Origin: an uncultured Bacilli bacterium
Lineage (GTDB): Bacteria; Bacillota_I; Bacilli_A; RF39; UBA660
Direction of reading: 5' to 3'
Assembly: GCA_947628635.1 (NCBI GenBank)
Contig: CANRAX010000005.1
Span: forward strand, 1 to 23,187
DNA length: 23,187 nucleotides
Made by a program: the position numbers and the translations under genes. The notes under the pieces are model-generated. The model was not told where the DNA came from. It did not search any database and saw only the letters and a list, made by a program, of their open reading frames with translations. Every line of letters begins with the position of its first letter. Position 1 is the first letter of the stretch. This document shows positions 15,164 through 22,493 of the stretch, in pieces.

Positions 15164-17317
15164 TTATCTTGGTAATAAAGATAAACTTACTTTTTCTTTT
15201 TCTAAGGAAATATCATCAACATAACAATCAACTATATCTCCAACACTAAGAATTTCACTTGGGTGTTTTATATATTTATCAGTTAATTTAGAAATATGAG
15301 CAAGTCCATCATTATGTAGTCCAATATCAATAAAGGCGCCAAAATCTACTACATTACGTACAGTACCTTGTAACTTCATTCCAATTGTTAAATCTTTAAT
15401 GTCTAAGATGTCACTTTTTAAAATAGGTTGAGGCATTTCATCTCGAGGGTCAAGATTTGGCTTTTTTAAAGAAGTGATAACATCTTCTAAAGTATAAAGA
15501 TCAGTATCTAATTCCTTTGCAGTAGCAACTAAATCTAGCTTATCTAAAGCTTCCACTAAATCTTTGGAACCAACATCACTTAATTTCTTCTCTGTTTTAT
15601 TAAGTAATTTTAAAGCAACTTCATAACTTTCAGGATGAATAGCTGTCCTATCTAAGATATTATCACCATCAATTATTCTTAAAAAACCAATAGACTGTTC
15701 ATAAGCTTTATCGGTTAAAAGTTTTTGTTTTTTGATTTCATCTCTAGATTTTATTTTACCATTTTTTTCACGATATTCTATTATCTTTTTAATAGCAGCT
15801 TTAGTTATTCCAGAGACATATTTTAATAATGAGTTTGAAGCTGTATTAACATTTACACCTACACTATTAACACATTTTTCAACTACAAAATCTAAGGAGT
15901 TTGAAAGTTTCTTTTGTGAAACATCGTGTTGATATAAGCCAACGCCAATTCCTTCAGGAGGAATTTTAACTAATTCAGCTAGTGGATCTTGAAGTCTTCT
16001 GCCAATACTAACGGCGCTTCTTTTTTCAACAGCTAAATCAGGAAATTCTTCTATTGCAACTGGGGAAGCACTATAAATAGAAGCACCAGCTTCAGAAACA
16101 ATTACATATTTGCAATTTAGTTTATATTCTTTAATCATTTCACTGCAAAATTTCTCTGATTCACGAGAAGCCGTTCCATTACCTATCGCAATTATATCAA
16201 CATTATATTTATTTATTAAATTAACAATATCCTCCTTACATTTATTAATAGCAGTTTCATTAACATTATTTAAAAAAGGCTTTATAACACATGAATCTAA
16301 ATATTTGCCATTTTTATCAACAACTGCTATCTTACAACCATTAACAAACCCTGGGTCAAAAGCTAAAACAACTTTTTCTTTCATAGGCGGTGTCAACAAC
16401 AAAGCTTCTAAATTTTTACCAAAGTTATCAATTGCTGCCTCTTCAGCTTTTTCTGTCAATTCACTTCTAATTTCTCTTTCAATAGAAGGAAAAATTAATC
16501 TCTTATAAGCATCATCTATGGCTTCTTTAATATAACTGTATACAAAACTATTTTCATTTTTAACAATTTTCTTTTCTAAATAGCTTAATACTTCATCTTT
16601 ATTAATATCAATATTAACAGTAAGAACTTTTTCATTTTCTGCTCTATTGATTGCTAAAACACGATGAGGCTTTATATATTTAATAGCTTCAGTAAAATCA
16701 TAATACATTTCATAAACTTTTTTTACATCTGGATTAGTCTTTTTAACTTTTGTGATAATAACACCATTTTTATAAACATAACTTCTAATCCATTTACGAT
16801 AAGAAGCATTGTCACTAATCCATTCAGCAATTATATATTTAGCTCCTTCAATGCACTTATCAAGAGTTAAATCTTCCTTAACAAATTGTTTAGCTAATTC
16901 TTCTATACTACCATTAATAGGAAAACTCATCATCATTTTAGCAAGTGGTTCTAAACCCAAAGCAATAGCCTCAGTAGCTTTGGTCTTTTTCTTTTCTTTA
17001 TAGGGTCTATAAAGATCATCTACTTCAACTAACTTAGTACAATTAAGAATGGAATTTTTTAATTCTTCAGTTAAAAGACCTTTTTCAGCAATTAATCTAA
17101 TAACATCTTCTTTTCTTTTTAATAAATTTTCTTGGTAAAGATAAACTTCACTAATAGCTTTAATAACTTCTTCATTTAAACCATTAGTTGCTTCTTTACG
17201 ATATCTTGCTATAAAAGGGATTGTATTTCCTTCACTAAGTAAATTTAAAACTACACTCACTTGTTTTTTTGTTATATTTAAATTCTTAGCAATTTCTTCA
17301 ACTATTAAATCATTCAT
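15164..17317 (-). CDS. tex: Tex family S1 RNA-binding protein
   Basis: A 717-residue Tex protein, a nucleic-acid-binding factor linked to transcription and RNA processing. Start ATG 17317 has GAAAGAAGG 7 bases upstream; an in-frame TTG at 17335 is embedded in that region. Domains in order: the N-terminal Tex helical region with GNTIPFIARYRKEATNGL (about 30-47); a YqgF/RNase-H-like core (VVLAFDPGFVNGCKIAVVD, about 315-335); the conserved EGIGVGLYQHDV segment; helix-hairpin-helix motifs (VNSVGVNVNTAS onward); and a C-terminal S1 domain over the last 75 residues (GTVRNVVDFGAFIDIGLHNDG). Length is normal for the family. The RNB-like gene follows 58 bases downstream and may be co-transcribed. Confidence 0.95.
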   Translation of the reverse strand: MNDLIVEEIAKNLNITKKQVSVVLNLLSEGNTIPFIARYRKEATNGLNEEVIKAISEVYLYQENLLKRKEDVIRLIAEKGLLTEELKNSILNCTKLVEVDDLYRPYKEKKKTKATEAIALGLEPLAKMMMSFPINGSIEELAKQFVKEDLTLDKCIEGAKYIIAEWISDNASYRKWIRSYVYKNGVIITKVKKTNPDVKKVYEMYYDFTEAIKYIKPHRVLAINRAENEKVLTVNIDINKDEVLSYLEKKIVKNENSFVYSYIKEAIDDAYKRLIFPSIEREIRSELTEKAEEAAIDNFGKNLEALLLTPPMKEKVVLAFDPGFVNGCKIAVVDKNGKYLDSCVIKPFLNNVNETAINKCKEDIVNLINKYNVDIIAIGNGTASRESEKFCSEMIKEYKLNCKYVIVSEAGASIYSASPVAIEEFPDLAVEKRSAVSIGRRLQDPLAELVKIPPEGIGVGLYQHDVSQKKLSNSLDFVVEKCVNSVGVNVNTASNSLLKYVSGITKAAIKKIIEYREKNGKIKSRDEIKKQKLLTDKAYEQSIGFLRIIDGDNILDRTAIHPESYEVALKLLNKTEKKLSDVGSKDLVEALDKLDLVATAKELDTDLYTLEDVITSLKKPNLDPRDEMPQPILKSDILDIKDLTIGMKLQGTVRNVVDFGAFIDIGLHNDGLAHISKLTDKYIKHPSEILSVGDIVDCYVDDISLEKEKVSLSLLPR

Positions 17318-17344
17318 TTTTATACCTTCTTTCAACTATCAGTT

Positions 17345-17374
17345 ATTTTATCATAAAAAAGAAAAAACTACCAA
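17345..17374 (-). promoter_or_regulatory. Likely tex promoter
   Basis: On the minus strand TTGGTA (17374-17369), an 18-base spacer and TAAAAT (17350-17345) preceded by TGA, an extended -10. The -35 lies in the terminator hairpin of the upstream gene, so the two elements share bases. Confidence 0.5.
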
Positions 17375-17386
17375 GATTATTGGTAA
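17361..17386 (-). terminator. Terminator at the end of the repeat-protein gene
   Basis: TTACCAA and TTGGTAG (one G-U pair) form a 7-bp stem around a five-base loop that contains most of the TAA stop (17379-17377), followed by TTTTTT on the minus strand. Confidence 0.65.
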
Positions 17387-17907
17387 TTTTTTACTAACTT
17401 TTTCACTTTAGTTTCTTTAAGATTTTCTAGTTCTGCTAAATAAGTATAGTCAATATTTCCAGTTTCTTTAAGAACTTCTATGTGAGAATTTATATCAGCT
17501 TCCTTTATATTTCTGGCAAATAAGTAATTATATTTAAAATCTTTACTTTCTAAAACTACTTGTTCATGCTTTTTAATATCTGCACCTATAATATCTTTGG
17601 CAAATTTATAATTAAATATTGGGTTTCTAGTGGCAATCACCACTTCTCCATGTGCTCTTACATCAGCATTTATTATATTTTTAGCAAACAAATAATTAAA
17701 CTTAAATATTTTGTCATTTAAAACTATTTGCTCATGAGCAGCTATATTAGCCGTTTCAATTTCTTTAGCATACCAATAGCTATATTCACTATTTTGATAT
17801 TGCAAAATTTCCTGTTCAAATTTAGCAAATTCTTCTTTACTATAAAACCACCCATTGTTTTTATAGTGATCTATTTCCTTTATTATTTTTTCTTTTTCAT
17901 CTTGCAT
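17377..17907 (-). CDS. Protein of 28-residue tandem repeats, function unknown
   Basis: A 176-residue soluble protein with no signal peptide or membrane segment. Four repeats with an exact 28-residue period cover about residues 42-151. The marks are YAKEIE at 46, FAKNII at 74, FAKDII at 102 and FARNIK at 130, each followed by A(D/N)(I/V)xxH with His at 58, 86, 114 and 142, and then (E/G/I)xVV/L. A partial fifth copy (YLAELENL) precedes the basic C-terminus. The pattern is reminiscent of helical-repeat families such as DUF4116, which is a guess. ATG 17907 has a GGAG site about 11 bases upstream, rather far. It has its own promoter and terminator, so it is monocistronic, divergent from the bL28-like gene. 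Confidence 0.7.
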   Translation of the reverse strand: MQDEKEKIIKEIDHYKNNGWFYSKEEFAKFEQEILQYQNSEYSYWYAKEIETANIAAHEQIVLNDKIFKFNYLFAKNIINADVRAHGEVVIATRNPIFNYKFAKDIIGADIKKHEQVVLESKDFKYNYLFARNIKEADINSHIEVLKETGNIDYTYLAELENLKETKVKKLVKNYQ

Positions 17908-17935
17908 TTAAAATTTTTCTCCTTCACTGCTTATT

Positions 17936-17964
17936 AATATATAATAAATTGTCAATGTTAGCAA
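17936..17964 (-). promoter_or_regulatory. Promoter of the repeat-protein gene
   Basis: On the minus strand TTGCTA (17964-17959), a 17-base spacer and TATATT (17941-17936), about 29 bases before the ATG at 17907. Confidence 0.5.
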
Positions 17965-17993
17965 CATCTTTTTAGTAATTTTATTTGACAATT
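17947..17993. repeat. Inverted repeat in the divergent promoter region
   Basis: AATTGTCAA (17947-17955) and TTGACAATT (17985-17993) are perfect 9-base inverted copies. The right copy contains the -35 of the bL28-like gene; the left is inside the opposite promoter spacer. It may be coincidental sharing of TTGACA. Confidence 0.35.
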
Positions 17994-18013
17994 TCCACCT
18001 TTTATGATAAGGT
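17985..18013 (+). promoter_or_regulatory. Promoter of the bL28-like gene
   Basis: A consensus TTGACA (17985-17990), a 17-base spacer and TAAGGT (18008-18013) preceded by TGA. The perfect -35 suits a highly expressed ribosomal gene. Confidence 0.6.
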
Positions 18014-18049
18014 TATAAGGCGGAAGGGAAAAACTAAAGGAGGGATACA

Positions 18050-18232
18050 ATGGCAATTAATGCATCAATTAGAAAACCAAATATGAAAAAAAGAATTCGT
18101 TCTCATGCTTTAAATACAACTAATAGTACACAAAATTTAAACTTGCAAGTACATAGATCAAGTGATGGTACTAGAGTAAGAATTACTACTAAAGAAAAAA
18201 GAACTTTAAAGAAAAATGAAAAAGCTGCTTAG
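18050..18232 (+). CDS. rpmB: Divergent ribosomal protein bL28-like
   Basis: A 60-residue, very basic protein (over a quarter Lys plus Arg). The segment RSHALN-x6-NLNLQ, followed by DGTRVRITTKEKRTLKK, matches the bL28 pattern SHAxN-x6-NLQKVxV...DG-xxxRVxxSxRTLKS. bL28 binds 23S rRNA near the E site of the large subunit. It departs from the family at the N-terminus: the usual CxxTGKxxxxGN is replaced by MAINASIRKPNMKKR, and the KR(T/K)W after SHAxN is NSTQ. Its expression signals are excellent: AGGAGGG just before ATG 18050, a TTGACA promoter and a terminator at the stop, as for a ribosomal gene. The bL28 assignment is probable, not certain. Confidence 0.6.
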   Translation: MAINASIRKPNMKKRIRSHALNTTNSTQNLNLQVHRSSDGTRVRITTKEKRTLKKNEKAA

Positions 18233-18246
18233 AAGGGCAGTTTTTT
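18221..18246 (+). terminator. Terminator of the bL28-like gene
   Basis: AAAGCTGCTT and GGGCAGTTTT pair around a short AGAA loop, followed by T residues. The TAG stop (18230-18232) is within the hairpin. Confidence 0.65.
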
Positions 18247-18251
18247 ATTTA

Positions 18252-18950
18252 TTATTGGCAAGTAAAACCGTTATTTGTAGTTGTATTTATAACAACTTCT
18301 TTCGTAGCATTTAAACTAAAGTCAACATTAGAAATATAATTTGCTTTATGGGTGCTAGGAAAATTTAAGTAATTAAATCTTGTTAAGTCAACATTGAAAC
18401 TAACAGAAAGACCTGTTGAAGTTTTAGAAGCTTGTAAATAATAACCTGTTATTGGTGTTTGACTCAAAGTTGTAAAACCATTATATAAGTTTTCAACAGT
18501 AGCAATTCCATTTATATTATTAGCACTTGGGTTAATAATAGCTAATTTAGTATAACTTTGTAAAGCATCATTGGCAAAATTAAAATTATAAGTCAAAGTA
18601 GTATCTGTTCCATCTGTGCTTGCTAAAGAGGTTTTCATACATGTTAATTTACTTTGTAAAAGAGGCTCACTACTAGTAGAATTTTGTTGATTCGTATTAG
18701 TCTCTTCTTTGTCTTCAACTCTATTATAAACAGTATTATTTTTTTCTTCTTGTCCTAGAAGAGTATTAATCTTGGGATAAATTAATCCCACACTTACAGC
18801 AAATAAACCGATAGCTCCTAATATGATAGCTGGTTTTTTACTTATAGATTTTTCATAAGTAGCTAATTGCTCAACATCATTTAAATTTAGAACTTGAGTT
18901 TTAGCTAATTCTTCAGCACTCATTTTAGAGTGATTTAACTTACTTTTCAA
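18252..18950 (-). CDS. Single-pass membrane protein with extracellular domain, function unknown
   Basis: A 232-residue protein starting at TTG 18950, supported by GAGGTG 6 bases upstream. Residues 1-39 are cytoplasmic and hydrophilic (KMSAEELAKTQVLNLNDVEQLA). A transmembrane helix follows at about 40-59 (AIILGAIGLFAVSVGLIYP), then a Glu/Asn/Thr/Ser/Gln-rich linker (67-98). The roughly 130-residue outer domain is rich in beta-type Thr/Asn/Ser and has only two cysteines, C104 near its start and C231 at the very end, well placed for one disulfide. No catalytic motif is visible; a distant likeness to YehR/DUF1307-like lipoprotein domains (CMK...TYNFNF) is a guess. It is probably monocistronic, with its own extended -10 promoter. 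Confidence 0.75.
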   Translation of the reverse strand: MKSKLNHSKMSAEELAKTQVLNLNDVEQLATYEKSISKKPAIILGAIGLFAVSVGLIYPKINTLLGQEEKNNTVYNRVEDKEETNTNQQNSTSSEPLLQSKLTCMKTSLASTDGTDTTLTYNFNFANDALQSYTKLAIINPSANNINGIATVENLYNGFTTLSQTPITGYYLQASKTSTGLSVSFNVDLTRFNYLNFPSTHKANYISNVDFSLNATKEVVINTTTNNGFTCQ

Positions 18951-18975
18951 TTAACTCACCTCTATCTTTAATACC

Positions 18976-19004
18976 ATTATAGCAAACCTAAATTAAATAG
19001 CCAA
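18976..19004 (-). promoter_or_regulatory. Promoter of the membrane-anchored protein gene
   Basis: On the minus strand TTGGCT (19004-18999), a 17-base spacer and TATAAT (18981-18976) preceded by TGC, an extended -10. The start codon is at 18950. Confidence 0.65.
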
Positions 19005-19063
19005 GAAAAAATTTATTTTTATGCTTTTTTATTATTATACACTTATAATTATTATAAATATTT

Positions 19064-19094
19064 AAAAAATAGACTTTTTTACTTGTCTATTTTT
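19064..19094 (-). terminator. Terminator of typA
   Basis: AAAAATAGAC (19065-19074) pairs with GTCTATTTTT (19085-19094) in a perfect 10-bp stem, just after the typA stop at 19101. The T-rich 3' arm on the minus strand makes it a likely intrinsic terminator. Confidence 0.7.
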
Positions 19095-19100
19095 ATTTTA

Positions 19101-20918
19101 TCAATTATTTTTATATTTAGCGTCAAATTTTTTTCTTTCTTCAGTATTTAGAATTCTTTTTCTAAGGCGAATAAAATGTGGTGTAACTTCAACTAGCTCA
19201 TCAGAATTGATATAGTCAAGGGCATATTCTAAAGATATAGGTCGTGGTCTTTTTAAAACAACAGTATGATCAGAACCAGCTGCTCTTGTATTGGTTAGTT
19301 GTTTTCCTTTAACAACATTAACAGCTAAGTCATTATCTCGATTACACTCACCTATAATCATGCCTTCATAAACTTCTGTACCCGGTTCGATGAACATAAT
19401 GCCACGGTCTTCTAGGTTACCAATTGAATAGGCAGTAGCGCTACCATTTTCCATTGATACTAACACGCCAAGTTTTCTTTCACCGATAATGACATTTTCA
19501 TAAGGTAGGTATTCCTTAAATGTGTGATTCATAATTCCATAACCCTTAGTTAAAGTTAGAAAATCAGTGGCAAAGCCAATTAAACCACGAGATGGTATTG
19601 TATAAAGTAAGCGTACTTGATTTTCAAAATTAGTCATATTTTCCATTTTACCGCCACGAATGCCAAGTTGTTCTATAACAGATCCAACTGATTCTTCGGG
19701 AACTTCTATTTGTAATTCTTCATATGGTTCATATTTTTTACCATCAATTTCTTTTATTATAACTCTAGGCTTTGATACTTCTAATTCAAAACCTTCTCGA
19801 CGCATATTTTCAATTAAAATTCCTAGATGAAGCTCTCCACGACCACTTACTAAAAATGATTCATTGGTAGCTGGTTCAACTTTAAGGCTAACATCCCTTT
19901 GTGTTTCTTTAAGTAGTCTTTCTTCAATTTTACGAGCTGTAACAATTTTACCATCTTTACCAACAAATGGTGAAGAATTAGTTCCAAAAGTCATTTGTAA
20001 AGTTGGCTCATCGATATGAAGTTGAGGTAAAGGTAAAATGTGTTCATTATCACACAATGTTTCGCCAACAGAAATATCGGCAAGTCCAGCAACCGCAACT
20101 ATATCGCCAGCTTCAGCTTCTTCTATTTCAATGCGATTATATCCATAAAAACCAAATAACTTTTGAATTCTAAATTGTTTAGTAGTTCCATCTAAACGAC
20201 AGCATGTAACAACTTCGCCTGTCTTAATTTTTCCATTATGAACACGGCCTATCCCAATACGACCTACAAATTCATTGTAATCAAGTAAAGCAGGTTGAAA
20301 TTGCAAGGCAGCCGTAGCATCACCCTTGGGTGCAGGAATTTCCTCTAAAATTGTATCAAGAATTTCAGTAAAGCCTTCAGTTTGCGTTGAAAGATCATCA
20401 GTTAAAGAACAAGTACCGTTAACAGCTGAGGCATAAACTACCTTAAAATCAAGTTGTTCATCATTCGCTCCAAGTTCGATAAATAAATCCAAAACTTCAT
20501 CAACAACTTGTTTACATCTAGCGCTAGGTTTATCAACTTTATTAATAATAACGATAGGTTTTACTTTTGCTTCAAAAGCCTTTTTCAAAACAAATCTTGT
20601 TTGAGGCATAGCTCCTTCATAAGCATCAACTACTAATAAAACACCATCAACCATATTCATGATGCGTTCTACTTCGCCACCAAAATCAGCATGTCCTGGG
20701 GTATCTAATATATTAATTCGTACACCCTTATAATCTAAGGCTGTCGTTTTAGCTAAAATAGTTATACCACGTTCTTTTTCTAAATCATTTGAATCCATTG
20801 AAACATTTGAAACATCTTCATTTTCACGAAACATTCCGGAATGCTTTAATATTCCATCAACTAAAGTTGTTTTCCCATGGTCAACGTGAGCAATAATTGC
20901 GATATTTCTTTTTTCCAT
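19101..20918 (-). CDS. typA: Ribosome-associated GTPase TypA/BipA
   Basis: A 605-residue translational GTPase related to EF-G that binds the ribosome and assists 50S assembly and stress or cold adaptation. GTPase motifs: AHVDHGKT (10-17, P loop), RGIT (50-53), DTPGH (72-76) and NKVD (126-129). A beta-barrel domain follows (about 200-290), then EF-G-like domains III and V and the TypA-specific C-terminus ending in DAKYKNN. Length is typical of the family. ATG 20918 has AGAGGTG 8 bases upstream. It ends in TGA, one of the clear uses of UGA as a stop in the window. Its own extended -10 promoter and a 15-base palindrome precede it. Confidence 0.97.
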   Translation of the reverse strand: MEKRNIAIIAHVDHGKTTLVDGILKHSGMFRENEDVSNVSMDSNDLEKERGITILAKTTALDYKGVRINILDTPGHADFGGEVERIMNMVDGVLLVVDAYEGAMPQTRFVLKKAFEAKVKPIVIINKVDKPSARCKQVVDEVLDLFIELGANDEQLDFKVVYASAVNGTCSLTDDLSTQTEGFTEILDTILEEIPAPKGDATAALQFQPALLDYNEFVGRIGIGRVHNGKIKTGEVVTCCRLDGTTKQFRIQKLFGFYGYNRIEIEEAEAGDIVAVAGLADISVGETLCDNEHILPLPQLHIDEPTLQMTFGTNSSPFVGKDGKIVTARKIEERLLKETQRDVSLKVEPATNESFLVSGRGELHLGILIENMRREGFELEVSKPRVIIKEIDGKKYEPYEELQIEVPEESVGSVIEQLGIRGGKMENMTNFENQVRLLYTIPSRGLIGFATDFLTLTKGYGIMNHTFKEYLPYENVIIGERKLGVLVSMENGSATAYSIGNLEDRGIMFIEPGTEVYEGMIIGECNRDNDLAVNVVKGKQLTNTRAAGSDHTVVLKRPRPISLEYALDYINSDELVEVTPHFIRLRKRILNTEERKKFDAKYKNN

Positions 20919-20933
20919 TTTTATACACCTCTT

Positions 20934-20948
20934 TTAACACGTTGTTAA
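20934..20948. promoter_or_regulatory. Palindrome at the typA transcription start
   Basis: TTAACA-CGT-TGTTAA, a perfect inverted repeat directly downstream of the typA -10 and covering its likely start site. It could be an operator or a short 5'-leader hairpin. Confidence 0.4.
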
Positions 20949-20953
20949 GTATA
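20948..20953 (-). promoter_or_regulatory. -10 box of typA
   Basis: TATACT on the minus strand (20953-20948) preceded by TGT, an extended -10. No strong -35 is seen at the right distance. Confidence 0.55.
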
Positions 20954-20964
20954 ACATAAAATAG

Positions 20965-20997
20965 AAAAAATTACTAGCTTTTATTTTATAATAAGCT
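20965..20997 (-). terminator. Possible terminator of the dedA gene
   Basis: AGCTTATTAT and ATAAAAGCT pair into a 9-bp stem with one bulge (20976-20997), followed by a T run on the minus strand (to 20965). It lies directly after the gene ending at 21005 and next to the typA promoter. Confidence 0.45.
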
Positions 20998-21004
20998 TTT
21001 TTAA

Positions 21005-21607
21005 TCAATTAGTTTTATTTGATAATTGTAAATAGCTTTTTACTAGCCATCTAACTAGAATAAAAATTAAAAGTACTATTATAGGCATTTTTAATTTAGA
21101 AATATACGTATTAATGATAACCCAATTATTGCCTAGAGAGTAGCCTAAATAAACAAATAATAAAGTCCAAGGTATTGAACCTATTGTCGTATAAATAACA
21201 AATTTAATAAAAGAAAGGTGCATAATTCCAATAGGAAGAGAAATTAGAGTTCTAATAATAGGAAAATTTCTTCCTATTAAAGCTCCCCAAAGCCCATATT
21301 TATTAAACCAAGAGTCAGATTTTTCAATGTCTTCTTCTTTCATAAAAAAATACTTTCCATATTTTTTAATAAATGTTTGCCCTCCAAAATAACCCATAAA
21401 ATAAATGACTACTGCGCAAAAAACACTTCCTAAAAGTCCGGTAAAAAAAGCTCCCCAAAAACTAAAAATACCTCTTCCAGCCAAAATGCCACTTGTTGCT
21501 AAAATAGCTTCACTAGGAATTATAATAATGACAGCTTCTAAAATCATAGCAAAAAACATACCTAAATAACCATAATTATCTATTAAATTTAAGATAAATT
21601 CTCCCAA
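21005..21607 (-). CDS. DedA family membrane protein
   Basis: A 200-residue polytopic membrane protein of the DedA/SNARE-associated family; members are implicated in flipping polyprenyl or phosphatidyl lipids and in membrane homeostasis. Family marks are an N-terminal re-entrant ExxxIxxPSE-type segment (LEAVIIIIPSEAILATSG), the middle GGQTFIKKYGKYF, WFNKYGLWGALIGRNFPIIRTLISLPIGI with the conserved Gly-Arg-x-x-Pro-x-x-Arg, and a C-terminal SIPWTLLFVYLGYSLGNNW. About five hydrophobic stretches are seen. TTG 21607 is preferred, since AGGTGA lies 5-6 bases upstream and an in-frame GTG at 21616 is part of that site. It follows the HAD gene by 34 bases and probably shares its transcript. Confidence 0.88.
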   Translation of the reverse strand: MGEFILNLIDNYGYLGMFFAMILEAVIIIIPSEAILATSGILAGRGIFSFWGAFFTGLLGSVFCAVVIYFMGYFGGQTFIKKYGKYFFMKEEDIEKSDSWFNKYGLWGALIGRNFPIIRTLISLPIGIMHLSFIKFVIYTTIGSIPWTLLFVYLGYSLGNNWVIINTYISKLKMPIIVLLIFILVRWLVKSYLQLSNKTN

Positions 21608-21641
21608 AAAAATCACCTATAAAATTATATGAAAAAAAGAA

Positions 21642-22325
21642 TTAATTTTTGCTTAATTCTTCTATATATTCATATAAAAAGTTAAATTCTTTCTTATTTA
21701 AATCATCAAGTATTTTACTGTGTTTTTTCATAATTGCTCCATCAAAATACTTAAGCATTTCCAAATCATTAATTTCATTTCCAATAACGTGTAGCTTTTT
21801 TATATCTAGTTTTTCTAGATTAAAAAGTCTTTTTAAACTATTAAGTTTATTCACTGAATTATCTATTATATTAATATGCTCTGTACTTAGATAAGAATAA
21901 ACATCTAAATCTTTAAGTTTCGAAATAATTTTATTTCCTTGTTCTAGGTTTTCAAAAATACCTACTACCTTAATGCAGTCATTTTTGTTAGTTGTTTCAT
22001 TGTAACCATCATCTAAATAATATTTACAGTTATTTGAATTTAAAATATCTATGCACTTATTTATCTTTTCTTCTTTTAGATAATAACTATCTATGCAATA
22101 ATCCATATTATTAAATAGTTTAGCACCATCACAACAAATTAAGTAGCTATATGGAATATTATATTTATTTAAATCTTTTTTTAAGTAAGAATAATTTCTT
22201 CCAGTAATTATACAAAAAATATTGCCATTATTAATAAATTCTTTTATCGCTTTAATATTTTTTTCTAAAACGTCTTTTTCTTTAACAAAAAGGGTATCAT
22301 CAAAGTCACTAGCTAATATTTTCAT
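21642..22325 (-). CDS. HAD-superfamily (Cof-type) phosphatase
   Basis: A 227-residue haloacid-dehalogenase hydrolase of the IIB/Cof type, which usually dephosphorylates sugar phosphates, flavins or similar metabolites. All four motifs are present: DFDDT with nucleophile D7 and acid D9; TGR (41-43) as motif II; K160 in NSVNKLNSL as motif III; and GNEINDLEM (182-190) with D187 as the Mg ligand. The cap lies between about 80 and 155. ATG 22325 has AGGTGA upstream. It is co-directional with the dedA gene 34 bases downstream. The substrate cannot be predicted. Confidence 0.92.
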   Translation of the reverse strand: MKILASDFDDTLFVKEKDVLEKNIKAIKEFINNGNIFCIITGRNYSYLKKDLNKYNIPYSYLICCDGAKLFNNMDYCIDSYYLKEEKINKCIDILNSNNCKYYLDDGYNETTNKNDCIKVVGIFENLEQGNKIISKLKDLDVYSYLSTEHINIIDNSVNKLNSLKRLFNLEKLDIKKLHVIGNEINDLEMLKYFDGAIMKKHSKILDDLNKKEFNFLYEYIEELSKN

Positions 22326-22346
22326 AATTTCACCTACTTTGATTTT

Positions 22347-22352
22347 ATTATA
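22347..22352 (-). promoter_or_regulatory. Possible -10 box of the HAD gene
   Basis: TATAAT on the minus strand about 22 bases before the ATG at 22325; the -35 region (near 22370-22375, TTTAAA) is poor. A second TATAAT lies at 22446-22441, also without a strong -35. The 168-base spacer 22326-22493 holds no gene. Confidence 0.4.
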
Positions 22353-22493
22353 ATATAAGTGATTGCTTTTTTAAAGTCTTAGTTTATTCATTAGTGAGTT
22401 TCAATAAATAAATTTATTAGTAGTTTTTAATTTGATTTTTATTATAGCTTTTGTGAAAAAAAATATTAGAATTTACATAGAAATTATAATTAT

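Noticed and set aside
22326..22493. Template repeat or small RNA downstream of the C-lectin-fold gene
   Set aside because: The spacer is AT-rich, shows no near-copy of 22497-22616 and no GC-rich hairpin; only weak promoter-like TATAAT boxes were seen.
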